From Deltaproteobacteria bacterium (GTDB lineage: Bacteria > Desulfobacterota > Desulfuromonadia > Desulfuromonadales > Geopsychrobacteraceae), in assembly GCA_024280335.1 (NCBI GenBank), contig JAJRQI010000041.1, positions 1 to 55,309 on the forward strand: DNA of 55,309 nt. Direction: 5' to 3'. The notes beneath the pieces were generated by a model that searched no databases, was not told the origin of the DNA, and saw nothing but the letters and a program-made list of their open reading frames with translations. This document shows positions 25,377 through 32,999 of this stretch, in pieces. How positions within the stretch are numbered: position 1 is the first letter of the stretch; each line of letters starts with the position of its first letter. A program made the translations under genes and the position numbers.

Positions 25377-26795
25377 TCAGCTCTCTGCAGGCCCGAATCG
25401 GGAGCTGAGTCCATACTTGTGCAGCTTGCGGGCAACGGTCGGCTGACTCATGCCGAGGGCGGCAGCGATCTGTTGCTGTTTGCGATAACGCTTGCTGGCG
25501 TCGCGCAGCACAATCCGCTCGACACTCTCGAGGATTTGCGTCATCTCCATCTCCGGCGGCCAGTTACCGAGCGGTAAGCGCTCCTGCTTAGCGCTGCCGC
25601 TGACCACCGTCTGTGGCAGGTCGTTAACATCGAGCAGCTCGGTTTCGGACATCACCACCAGCCGTTCGCAGATATTCATCAATTCACGCACGTTGCCCGG
25701 ATAAGCGTAGCCGGTCAGAATATCGAGTGCGGCAGCAGTCAGGCGTTTGTTGCAACCGCTGCGGGCGCAGAAGTGGTCGATGCAGGAACGGATCAGCGGC
25801 GTCAGACATTCCTTGCGTTCGCGCAGGGCCGGGATCGGCAGCGGAATGACGCTGAGCCGGTAGTAGAGGTCGAGACGAAAACTGCCGGTTTCAACCATCT
25901 GCGGCAGGTCACGGTGAGTGGCGGCGAGGATGCGGACATCGACCTTGCGGCTGCGGGTGCTGCCCAAACGGGTGAGCTGCCCGTCCTCCATGAAACGGAG
26001 CAGTTTAACCTGCGAAGAGAGGGGCAGTTCGGCGATCTCATCGAGGAAGATGATGCCGCCGTCGGCGACCTCCAGATGCCCAGGTTTACTGCCGACCGCA
26101 CCGGTAAAGGCGCCTTTTTCGTAACCGAACAGTTCGGCTTCGATCAGGGTTTCGGGGATGGCACCGCAGTTGATTTTGATCATCGGCTCTGCGGCGCGGC
26201 GAGAATTTTTGTGGATCAGGTCGGCGAACAGCCCCTTGCCGACCCCCGATTCGCCGAGGATCAGCACCGTCGAATCGACCTCGCTGACCTTGAGTGCCTG
26301 TTGCAGGGCCTTGAGCATGCAGGGACTTCTGGCGATGATCGGTCGGCTGTCGAGCTGTTCCTGCTTCAGCGCCAGGATTTGCTGCCGAAACTGGTCGCCG
26401 ATCGCTTGCTGCTCCTCGAGCTGGCGCTGCAATCGATCCATTTCAGTAATGTCCCGCTCGCTGACCACCACCCGGATCAACTCCCCGGCATCATCAAAGA
26501 CCGGGGTGGCAGAGGAGATCAGCTTGCGGCCGTGACGGTTTTCCTGCAGCAGGCTGACCGGCTGGCGAGTTTTGATCGTCTCCAGCGCGGCGGAGGGGAG
26601 AATCAGCAACCCCTGTTCGGCAACCTCCAGGTAGTTGCGGCCGACCAACTGTGCGGCCGAGGCGTTGTTGATCCGTTCCGAAGCGGGATTGACGCGCAGA
26701 ATTCGCCCCGTCCCGTCACAGACAAACAGGCCGTCGGCCGAAGAATTGATGATCGCGTCATGCTCCCAGGTCAGTTCCTGAATCGTCCGGTTCAT
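25377..26795 (-). CDS. Sigma-54-dependent activator with PAS domain (downstream of livF)
   Basis: An enhancer-binding protein of 472 residues. A PAS domain (about 10-115) precedes the AAA+ domain (about 150-385), with Walker A GESGVGKG, the sigma-54-contacting loop YEKGAFTGA, Walker B IIFLDEIAEL and LAATHRDL. A Fis-type helix-turn-helix (QQQIAAALGMSQPTVARKL) ends the protein. The GAFTGA loop is intact, so it should be a true activator. The ATG at 26795 has GGGAG 6 nt upstream; the frame begins at a TTG at 26807. It is the last gene after livKHMGF and is paralogous to the activator at 35070-36815. Confidence 0.92.
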   Translation of the reverse strand: MNRTIQELTWEHDAIINSSADGLFVCDGTGRILRVNPASERINNASAAQLVGRNYLEVAEQGLLILPSAALETIKTRQPVSLLQENRHGRKLISSATPVFDDAGELIRVVVSERDITEMDRLQRQLEEQQAIGDQFRQQILALKQEQLDSRPIIARSPCMLKALQQALKVSEVDSTVLILGESGVGKGLFADLIHKNSRRAAEPMIKINCGAIPETLIEAELFGYEKGAFTGAVGSKPGHLEVADGGIIFLDEIAELPLSSQVKLLRFMEDGQLTRLGSTRSRKVDVRILAATHRDLPQMVETGSFRLDLYYRLSVIPLPIPALRERKECLTPLIRSCIDHFCARSGCNKRLTAAALDILTGYAYPGNVRELMNICERLVVMSETELLDVNDLPQTVVSGSAKQERLPLGNWPPEMEMTQILESVERIVLRDASKRYRKQQQIAAALGMSQPTVARKLHKYGLSSRFGPAES

Positions 26796-26810
26796 CCCCG
26801 CTCCCAAATC

Positions 26811-26861
26811 GTAGGGGCGAGGCGTTGCCTCGCCCAGGGCGACCCGGCGGGTCGCCCCTAC
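26811..26861. repeat. REP/BIME element between livF and the activator gene
   Basis: Two units in opposite orientation: GTAGGGGCGAGGC with GCCTCGCCC, then GGGCGACCC/GGGTCGCCCCTAC. The first unit has a compensated change in the stem (GAGGC/GCCTC in place of GACCC/GGGTC), which suggests that the hairpin itself is what is conserved. Confidence 0.8.
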
Positions 26862-26866
26862 GTAAT

Positions 26867-27586
26867 TCAGTGTTTCTTGCCCAAGTAGGCTTCCTGCACC
26901 TTCTCCGAGGCCAGCAATTCTGCCGAGGTTCCGGACAGGGCGATCTTGCCGACATCGAGCACATACCCACGGTCGGCCAGCTTCAGCGCCGCCTTGGCGT
27001 TCTGCTCGACCAGCAACACAGTGACGCCGCTCTTGGCAACCTCCTTGATCTGCTTGAAGATCGCTTTGACCAGAATCGGCGCGATGCCCAGCGAGGGTTC
27101 ATCGAGCAGCAGCATCTCCGGCTTGCTCATCAGTGAGCGGCCGATGGCAAGCATCTGCTGCTCACCGCCGGAGAGGGTGCCGGCGAGCTGCTTGCTGCGC
27201 TCTTTCAGGCGCGGAAACAACTGATAAACCCAATCAAGAACTTCGCGGTCCATTTTCTTCTGCGAGAAAGCACCGAGCATCAGGTTCTCCTCGACGGTCA
27301 GAATACCGAATACGCGGCGGCCTTCCGGCGAGTGGCTGATCCCCAGTTTAACGATCTTGTGCGCCGGCAGTTTGGTCAGCTCCTGCCCCTTGAAGCGGAT
27401 CGACCCGGCCTTGGCCTTGAGCAGTTGGCTGATGGTGCGCATAGTGGTGGTTTTGCCGGCGCCATTGGCGCCGAGGATGGTGACGATCTCACCCTTGCGC
27501 ACCTCCAGCGAGATTCCCTTGATGGCGGCAATACTGCCGTAGGAGACTTCGAGGTCTTTTATTTCAAACAGGACATCGTTATTCAT
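26867..27586 (-). CDS. livF: Branched-chain amino acid-type ABC transporter, ATP-binding protein
   Basis: An ATPase of 239 residues in the LivF family, paired with LivG on the cytoplasmic face of the importer. Walker A is GANGAGKTTT, the signature GTLSGGEQQMLAIGR, Walker B LLLDEPSLGIAP, and the switch histidine is replaced by Q in VLLVEQN, as usual for LivF. I chose the ATG at 27586: GTGAGG lies 9 nt upstream, and it overlaps the livG stop by a few bases. An ATG at 27595 is also possible but has its purine run too close. Confidence 0.93.
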   Translation of the reverse strand: MNNDVLFEIKDLEVSYGSIAAIKGISLEVRKGEIVTILGANGAGKTTTMRTISQLLKAKAGSIRFKGQELTKLPAHKIVKLGISHSPEGRRVFGILTVEENLMLGAFSQKKMDREVLDWVYQLFPRLKERSKQLAGTLSGGEQQMLAIGRSLMSKPEMLLLDEPSLGIAPILVKAIFKQIKEVAKSGVTVLLVEQNAKAALKLADRGYVLDVGKIALSGTSAELLASEKVQEAYLGKKH

Positions 27587-28358
27587 CGTCGTCATCCTCA
27601 CTGCCCAGGTAGGCTTCGATTACTGCCGGATCTTGCTGGATTTCTGTCGGTGTGCCTTCAGCGATCTTCTTGCCGAAGTTGATCACCGTCAGGTAGTCGG
27701 TGACCTCCATGACCATGTCCATGTCATGCTCGATCAACAGAACAGTGACCCCCTTGTCGCGGATCTTGAAGATCGTCTCCAACAGCCCGAGGGTCTCTTT
27801 GTCGTTGAGACCCGCAGCCGGTTCATCAAGGATCAGCAGGGTCGGCTCGACCGCCATTGCCCGGGCCATCTCAACCCGCCGCTGGATGCCGTAGGGCAGT
27901 GAACCGACCGGCGTGGCGGCAAACTCGCTGAGATTAAAGAAGTCGAGCTGTTCTTCAACCTTCTGCCAGTTCTCCAGCTCGTCCCGCTTTGCCCAGGGGG
28001 TGTGGACAATGCCGTGCCACCAGCTCTGCGTACTCTTGATGTGACGACCGCTCATGATATTTTCGGCGACCGACATCTGGCTGAACAAGCGAATCGTCTG
28101 AAAGGTGCGAACGATGCCGCGATCGACGATCTGGTAGGGGGTCAAACCACGAATCTCTTCACCCCGCCAGCGAACCGAGCCTAGTTCCGATCGGTAGATG
28201 CCGGTGATACAGTTGAAAACCGTGGTTTTCCCGGCACCGTTGGGGCCGATAATGCCGTAAATCTGATCGCTTTCAACCTGGAAACTCAAGGCATCGACAG
28301 CCGTCAGCCCGCCGAAACGCTTGGTGACCTCGGTCAATACCAGTTCATTGCTAGCCAT
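27579..28358 (-). CDS. livG: Branched-chain amino acid-type ABC transporter, ATP-binding protein
   Basis: An ATPase of 259 residues in the LivG family. Walker A is GPNGAGKTTVFN, the signature is the degenerate LPYGIQRRVEMARAM typical of LivG, Walker B LLILDEPAAGLN, and the switch His is present in VLLIEHDM. The long insertion between Walker A and the signature is a LivG trait. AAGGA sits 8 nt before the ATG. It overlaps livM by 8 nt and livF by 8 nt, a tightly coupled operon. Confidence 0.93.
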   Translation of the reverse strand: MASNELVLTEVTKRFGGLTAVDALSFQVESDQIYGIIGPNGAGKTTVFNCITGIYRSELGSVRWRGEEIRGLTPYQIVDRGIVRTFQTIRLFSQMSVAENIMSGRHIKSTQSWWHGIVHTPWAKRDELENWQKVEEQLDFFNLSEFAATPVGSLPYGIQRRVEMARAMAVEPTLLILDEPAAGLNDKETLGLLETIFKIRDKGVTVLLIEHDMDMVMEVTDYLTVINFGKKIAEGTPTEIQQDPAVIEAYLGSEDDDDE

Positions 28359-29304
28359 GATTCGAGTCCTTGATCAAAAACTTGGGGATTTTACCGAAGG
28401 TGGCCGGAATGATGCCGCGTGGACGCAGGATCATCGCTGCAATCATTGCAAAGCCGAAGATGAAGAAACGCCAGGTGGCGAACTCGCGGAAGATCTCCGG
28501 CAGCACGAACATCACGAACACCCCGATCAGCACACCGGGGATCGAGGAACCACCGACGATGACGATACTGAAGAACAACACCGACTGGATAAATTCAAAG
28601 GCTTCCGGGCTGACCGCTGAATACTGCACCGCGAAAACGGTGCCGGCCAAGCCGGCGATTCCGGCGCCGAGACCGAAGGCGAAGATCTTGTAAACACGGG
28701 TGTTGATGCCGATACTCTCGGCCGCCAGCTGGTCTTCGCGCAGGTAATGCAGGGCGCGACCGGCCTTGCTTTTCTCCAGGTTATGCATCACCCAGAGGGT
28801 CAGCAGCAGGACCGCGAAGGCGAAATAGTAGACGGCAACCTGACTGTCCAGCGGCCAGTTGAACAGACTCAGAGAGTCGAGACCGAAGATACCGTTCGGC
28901 CCACCAGTGATGCCGCCGAGGTTGTTCTGCACCACCTGAACGAAAACGATGTTGAAACCGATGGTCACCACCAGCAGATAATCACCGCGCAGGTGGACGA
29001 TCGGCCCGGCCAGCAGGATACCGAACAGCGCCGGGATCAGGATGGCCAGCGGCACCGTGGCCAGCATCGGCCAGCCGTACTGGGCATTGAGAATCGCGGT
29101 AATGTAGGCTCCCATGCCGAAAAACATCGCCTGGCCCATGTTGAACATGCCGCTTTTGCCGAGGATGATATCCTGCGACAGGGCGACCACGGCAAAGATC
29201 AGAAAGGTGATCGAGACCGCCTGCCAGCGTGAATTAAGCAGGTGCGGCAGGAGCGCCATGACGACGAAGAAAATCGGGTAACCGAAACGTTGCAGTTCTT
29301 TCAT
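28351..29304 (-). CDS. livM: Branched-chain amino acid-type ABC transporter permease
   Basis: An inner-membrane permease of 317 residues in the LivM family, with about eight to ten predicted helices. LSQDIILGKSGMFNMGQAMFFG is the N-terminal family signature, and EDQLAAESIGINTRVYKI is the cytoplasmic coupling loop that meets the ATPases. It forms the transmembrane channel together with LivH, which it overlaps as TGATG. Confidence 0.92.
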   Translation of the reverse strand: MKELQRFGYPIFFVVMALLPHLLNSRWQAVSITFLIFAVVALSQDIILGKSGMFNMGQAMFFGMGAYITAILNAQYGWPMLATVPLAILIPALFGILLAGPIVHLRGDYLLVVTIGFNIVFVQVVQNNLGGITGGPNGIFGLDSLSLFNWPLDSQVAVYYFAFAVLLLTLWVMHNLEKSKAGRALHYLREDQLAAESIGINTRVYKIFAFGLGAGIAGLAGTVFAVQYSAVSPEAFEFIQSVLFFSIVIVGGSSIPGVLIGVFVMFVLPEIFREFATWRFFIFGFAMIAAMILRPRGIIPATFGKIPKFLIKDSNHG

Positions 29305-30200
29305 CAGACTTTCTCCGCAACCCGCTCACCGAGGATACCGGTGGGGCGGACGATCAGAATCAGGATCAACAGGATGAAGGTGAAGGCATCGGCCCAGGTG
29401 CTGGAGACGTAACCGGCGATAAAGGCATTGAACAGCCCCAAAAGCATCCCGCCGAGCATTGCGCCGGGGATGTTGCCGATGCCGCCGATAATTGCGGCGA
29501 TAAAAGCGTAGAGACCGTATTGCCAGCCCATATTGAAGGTGATACCACGGTAGTAGAGGCCGATGAAGAGGCCACCGACGGCACCCAGCGAAGAGCCGAT
29601 GATAAAGATCAGGGCGATGATTTTGTTGACGTTGATGCCCATCAGCCGTGCGGCATCCTGATCAATGGAGCTGGCGCGAATCGCCGCACCGATGCGGGTC
29701 TTCTCGACGAACAGGTAGAGGGTGACCATCAGCACCAGCGACAACACCAGGATAATCACCTGGATCAGGCTGATCACCACACCGCCGAGGTCCCAGTAAA
29801 CCTGCGGCACCAGTTCAGGGAAGATGCGCATCCGCGGGCCCCAGATCAGCATGATGCCGTTCTGGATGACCAGCGAGGCGCCGAGGGCCGAAACCACCGC
29901 CGACAAACGGGGTGCTTCACGCAGGGGGCGATAGGCCAGCCGTTCGAGAATCACCCCGACTATCGCCATCGCCACTGCGGAGAGCAGAAAGATGATGATC
30001 ACCGCACCGAGTGAGGTCGCTTGGCCCATCACCTGGGTGTAGATGGTCAGGCCGACAAAAGCCGAAGCGGCCACCATATCACCGTGGGCAAAGTTGATCA
30101 GGCGCATGACACCGTAGACCATGGTGTAGCCGAGCGCGACCAGGGCGAACATGCTGCCGATGGTCAAGCCGTTGGCCAGCTGCTGCAGAAAGGTATCCAT
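29304..30200 (-). CDS. livH: Branched-chain amino acid-type ABC transporter permease
   Basis: An inner-membrane permease of 298 residues in the LivH family. YGVMRLINFAHGDMVAASAF is the typical N-terminal segment, and RASSIDQDAARLMGINVNK the coupling loop. A CGGAG site 9 nt upstream supports the ATG at 30200. It is separated from livK by 331 nt holding a repeat array and the livK terminator, so its expression probably depends on read-through. Confidence 0.92.
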   Translation of the reverse strand: MDTFLQQLANGLTIGSMFALVALGYTMVYGVMRLINFAHGDMVAASAFVGLTIYTQVMGQATSLGAVIIIFLLSAVAMAIVGVILERLAYRPLREAPRLSAVVSALGASLVIQNGIMLIWGPRMRIFPELVPQVYWDLGGVVISLIQVIILVLSLVLMVTLYLFVEKTRIGAAIRASSIDQDAARLMGINVNKIIALIFIIGSSLGAVGGLFIGLYYRGITFNMGWQYGLYAFIAAIIGGIGNIPGAMLGGMLLGLFNAFIAGYVSSTWADAFTFILLILILIVRPTGILGERVAEKV

Positions 30201-30291
30201 GAAACTTATCTCCGGGGTTGGTGAACAGGCTGCCGTTCAGAAGCCAAATGAGGACGACAATCAGTCCTCTTCTCGCGCCTGAGAAGCAGTG

Positions 30292-30450
30292 AGCGGGCGA
30301 CCCACCGGGCCGCCCCTACGATGGTTTGTTGCGGCGCTCCACCGGGCCGCCCCTGATGGTTTGTTGCGGCGCTGTAGGGACGACCCGCCGGGTCGCCCCT
30401 ACGGTGGGTTGTTGCTGCTCTGTAGGGGCGACCCGGTGGGTCGCCTGGGT
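30292..30450. repeat. Array of four REP units between livK and livH
   Basis: Four units of the GTAGGGG/CCCCTAC family in a row, some halved or decayed. Two consecutive units share the spacer GATGGTTTGTTGCGGCG, and a third has the related GGTGGGTTGTTGCTGC, so the array grew by tandem duplication of a unit plus its spacer. The last unit starts GTAGGGGCGACCC and lacks the closing CCTAC. It occupies most of the 331-nt gap between livH and livK; the rest is the livK terminator and the livH ribosome site. Confidence 0.8.
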
Positions 30451-30473
30451 TGTACCGTTGACATTTTTGAGGC

Positions 30474-30510
30474 AAAAAAAGGGCGGGAGAATAGAACGTC
30501 TCCCCCGCCC
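30474..30510 (-). terminator. Terminator after livK
   Basis: On the minus strand the G-rich arm GGGCGGGGGAGA pairs with TCTCCCGCCC around an 8-nt loop and is followed by seven T: a strong Rho-independent terminator 22 nt after the livK stop. Its position between the binding-protein gene and the channel genes is a common way to make more binding protein than transporter. Confidence 0.75.
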
Positions 30511-30531
30511 CCTGGAACGACTCAAACCATA

Positions 30532-31656
30532 TTATTGAACGTATTCGTTGGCGTAGCTGCCGTCAGCCTGAATTTTCTTGACGACGTAAGCGCCGCCCTT
30601 GCGGTTGCCGTCCTTAGCGAAAGCGATCTTGCCGGTGATCCCTTCCAGAGGCTCTTTGAGGTTGTGCAGGTAGTCAGCGGCCTGCTTGGTGTCGAAGCTC
30701 TTGTTCTGCTCCATGGCGTGAATGATGGCACGCATGCCGTCGATGTTCATCAGGCCCCAGATGGAAGGCGGCATCTCACCATACTTCTTCTGGTAGTCAG
30801 CGATGAAGGTTTTGGCGATTTCGTAGGGCAGCACGTCCGGGGAGGGAACATTGATAACGAAGGCCCCTTTCGCGGCGGAACCGGCCAGTTTGACGAAGTC
30901 CGGGTTGTCGTTGGCGTCGCCGCCGTAAAAGTCGGCCTTGATGCCGAGGGCCATCTGCTGGGCGCGCAGCAGGCCGCCATCGGAGTAGTAACCGGCGAAG
31001 AAGATGGCATCAGGGTGCTTCGATTTGATGTTGGTCAGAACCGGGGTGAAGTTCTGCGAGTCGGCTTTGATCTTGTCGCGGGAGACTACCTTGCCGCCCA
31101 GTTTTTTGATTGCTGCTTCGGTGGCATTGGCCAGCCCGTCAGCGTAGGTCGAGAAGTCGGAGATAACCACGATCTTCTTATATTTCTTGACGTTGACCAG
31201 GTAGTTGGCGACGAACTCAGCCTCAGCGCTGTTCGGGAAGGAGTTGCGCAGGAAGGTCCAGTAACCCTTCTCGGTCAAACTGTCGGCGGTGCCGTCAGAA
31301 GTCTGCAGGACACCGGCTTTGAAATAGGTCTTTTGTGCAGCTTCGGCGCAGGTTGAGGTGTAGGAGCCGATAACCATTTTGACGCCCTTGTTGACCAGAT
31401 CCTTGGCACAGATTGCGGCAGCCATTGCAGTGCCCTGATCATCACAGACGATGACTTCGATCTGCTTGCCGAGCACGCCGCCTTTGGCATTGATCTGCTC
31501 AGCCAGCAGGCGCACACCGTTTTCAATCCCTTGACCTTCGTTGGCGTAGCTGCCGGTGATCGGTGCCTGAACACCGACCTTGAGAGTGTCAGCGATAGCC
31601 GGGACGGCCAGCAGAGAGATGGCCGCCAGGGCCAGCATCATTTTTCCGAACTTCAT
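30532..31656 (-). CDS. livK: Periplasmic amino-acid binding protein of Liv-type ABC transporter
   Basis: A solute-binding protein of 374 residues of the Leu/Ile/Val family. A signal peptide (KMMLALAAISLLAVPAIA) is followed by DTLKVGVQAPITGSYANEG, the typical first strand and ligand-contacting loop. VIGSYTSTCAEAAQKTY and DAIFFAGYYSDGG are further family segments. No lipobox, so it should be soluble in the periplasm. I chose the ATG at 31656, with GGAGGA 7 nt upstream. The family binds many amino acids and other small molecules; given the neighbouring proline genes, proline or a related amino acid is as likely as branched-chain residues. Confidence 0.88.
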   Translation of the reverse strand: MKFGKMMLALAAISLLAVPAIADTLKVGVQAPITGSYANEGQGIENGVRLLAEQINAKGGVLGKQIEVIVCDDQGTAMAAAICAKDLVNKGVKMVIGSYTSTCAEAAQKTYFKAGVLQTSDGTADSLTEKGYWTFLRNSFPNSAEAEFVANYLVNVKKYKKIVVISDFSTYADGLANATEAAIKKLGGKVVSRDKIKADSQNFTPVLTNIKSKHPDAIFFAGYYSDGGLLRAQQMALGIKADFYGGDANDNPDFVKLAGSAAKGAFVINVPSPDVLPYEIAKTFIADYQKKYGEMPPSIWGLMNIDGMRAIIHAMEQNKSFDTKQAADYLHNLKEPLEGITGKIAFAKDGNRKGGAYVVKKIQADGSYANEYVQ

Positions 31657-31694
31657 TTTCGTTTCCTCCATCATGGAATAGGGGTTGGACCGGT

Positions 31695-31714
31695 CGTACT
31701 TTCAAATAAGTACG
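31695..31714. promoter_or_regulatory. Perfect inverted repeat upstream of livK
   Basis: CGTACTT and AAGTACG, separated by 6 nt, 39 nt before the livK start codon. No T-run follows, so it looks more like an operator or an mRNA leader hairpin than a terminator. No sigma-54 motif was found in this 226-nt gap between proline dehydrogenase and livK. Confidence 0.4.
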
Positions 31715-31882
31715 ATGCACAATTACTTCACTTATACCAATGGTTGCGTAACTGGAAGTCGGGATCAGCGGGATAGATGTTACTGCAAATCAAACATCGG
31801 TTTAGCGATATTGTATGCTACATGCTTTGTCCACGTCTGACCAGCCCCAATAAACTCTGAAAACTTCGATTTCCAGGTTGCT

Positions 31883-32788
31883 TCAACCGCTGCCGCGGAG
31901 CATCTGCAGCAGGGCATGCCGGGCAATGTTGGGGTTCTCCTTCAAGCGCCGCCGCGAATAAGGCATCCACGACTCGCCATAAGGGAGATAGACCCGCAGC
32001 CGGTGGCCCTGATCGACCAGAATCTGACGCAACTCCGGATCGACCCCGAGCAGCATCTGAAATTCGTACTGCTCCGGTTTAAGGTCGTACTTGTTGATCA
32101 GCCGCAACGCTTCGAAAACCAGCTGCTCATCATGGGTGGCGATGCCGACATAAGCACCATGTCTGAACATCCGTTCGAGACATTCGACAAAGTTACGATT
32201 GATGGTTTCCGGATCTTTCCAGGCGGCGGTGCGTGGTTCGTTGTAAATCCCCTTGCAGAGCCGATAGTGCATCGGGGCATCACTTAAGTCATCGATATCC
32301 TGCGGGGTACGGCGCAGGTAGGCCTGCACCACGACCCCGACGTTCTGCGGGAACTCCTCACGCAGCCGACGATAGAATTCCAGCGTCTGTTCGGTGCAGG
32401 CGATATCTTCCATATCGATGCGGACAAAGTTATCGAGTTCGGCGGCCTTGGCAACGATCTCACGGATATTGTCATAAGCAAACTGTTCGTCGAGCAGCAT
32501 CCCCATCTGGGTCGGCTTGAGCGAAAGGTTACCGTCCAGTTTCTCACGGTGGATGGTCGTAAGGATCTCCAGACACTGGGCCTTGAACTGCTCAGCTTCC
32601 GCCTTGGTTTTGATGAACTCGCCGAGGACATCGATGGTCAGCAGCATCCCCTGCTCGTTCAGCTTGCGCCCGACCTGTACCGCATCGCTGAGCTGCTCGC
32701 CGGCAATATAGCCTTTGGCGAAAAAGCCGACGATCGGTCCCGGAATATGCATTATCGTTTTTGAAACGAGGTAGTTAAAGATGGACAT
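31883..32788 (-). CDS. Proline dehydrogenase
   Basis: A stand-alone FAD-linked proline dehydrogenase of 301 residues, oxidising L-proline to pyrroline-5-carboxylate and passing electrons to the quinone pool. The barrel segments VRIDMEDIACTEQTLEFY and GVVVQAYLRRTPQDIDDL, and the C-terminal LRVYLPYGESWMPYSRRRL with the substrate-binding arginines, are diagnostic. I chose the ATG at 32788, with CGGAG about 8 nt upstream; the frame is open to 32857. It follows pruA, separated by a 211-nt gap that holds a repeat copy. Separate ProDH and P5CDH, not fused PutA, is the arrangement here. Confidence 0.93.
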   Translation of the reverse strand: MSIFNYLVSKTIMHIPGPIVGFFAKGYIAGEQLSDAVQVGRKLNEQGMLLTIDVLGEFIKTKAEAEQFKAQCLEILTTIHREKLDGNLSLKPTQMGMLLDEQFAYDNIREIVAKAAELDNFVRIDMEDIACTEQTLEFYRRLREEFPQNVGVVVQAYLRRTPQDIDDLSDAPMHYRLCKGIYNEPRTAAWKDPETINRNFVECLERMFRHGAYVGIATHDEQLVFEALRLINKYDLKPEQYEFQMLLGVDPELRQILVDQGHRLRVYLPYGESWMPYSRRRLKENPNIARHALLQMLRGSG

Positions 32789-32824
32789 TTCTGCTCCGTA
32801 ACAAATGTAAAAGCGCTGACGAGT

Positions 32825-32951
32825 GAGCCTCTGGCAACAGTCCGAAAATTCAATCACTCGTCATTCCCGCGCAGGCGGGAATCCAGAAGTTCTCCGGGAC
32901 AGCCTGGAAGCTGATCCCCGTTTTCACGAGGATGACGACTTATGCAAGAGC
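32825..32951. repeat. 127-bp repeat element, copy A (pruA/ProDH gap)
   Basis: This segment matches 34944-35071 in inverted orientation at about nine positions in ten by eye, with one short indel. It is built of two related palindromic halves facing each other: one with ATTCCCGC/GCGGGAAT and CCAG, the other read backwards as CATCCTCG...CGGGGATCAG. Heads are CGTCAT in both halves. This resembles the widely scattered 'GTCATTCCCGC' intergenic repeats of proteobacteria. Confidence 0.8.
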
Positions 32952-32999
32952 TTCGAGTGACAGGCCTTAAAGCTTTATGACCCGTTACTCGTCACTGAT

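Noticed and set aside
25773-26888. Plus-strand open frame of 371 codons
   Set aside because: Antisense to the sigma-54 activator gene and runs into a REP element; the paralogous activator has similar antisense frames, which confirms that they are shadows.
30292-30450. Possible CRISPR array
   Set aside because: The repeated units are themselves palindromic, vary in length and sequence, and the interval sequences are shared copies and not unique spacers; no cas genes in the window.
30289-31356. Plus-strand open frame of 355 codons
   Set aside because: Begins inside the REP array and continues antisense to livK.
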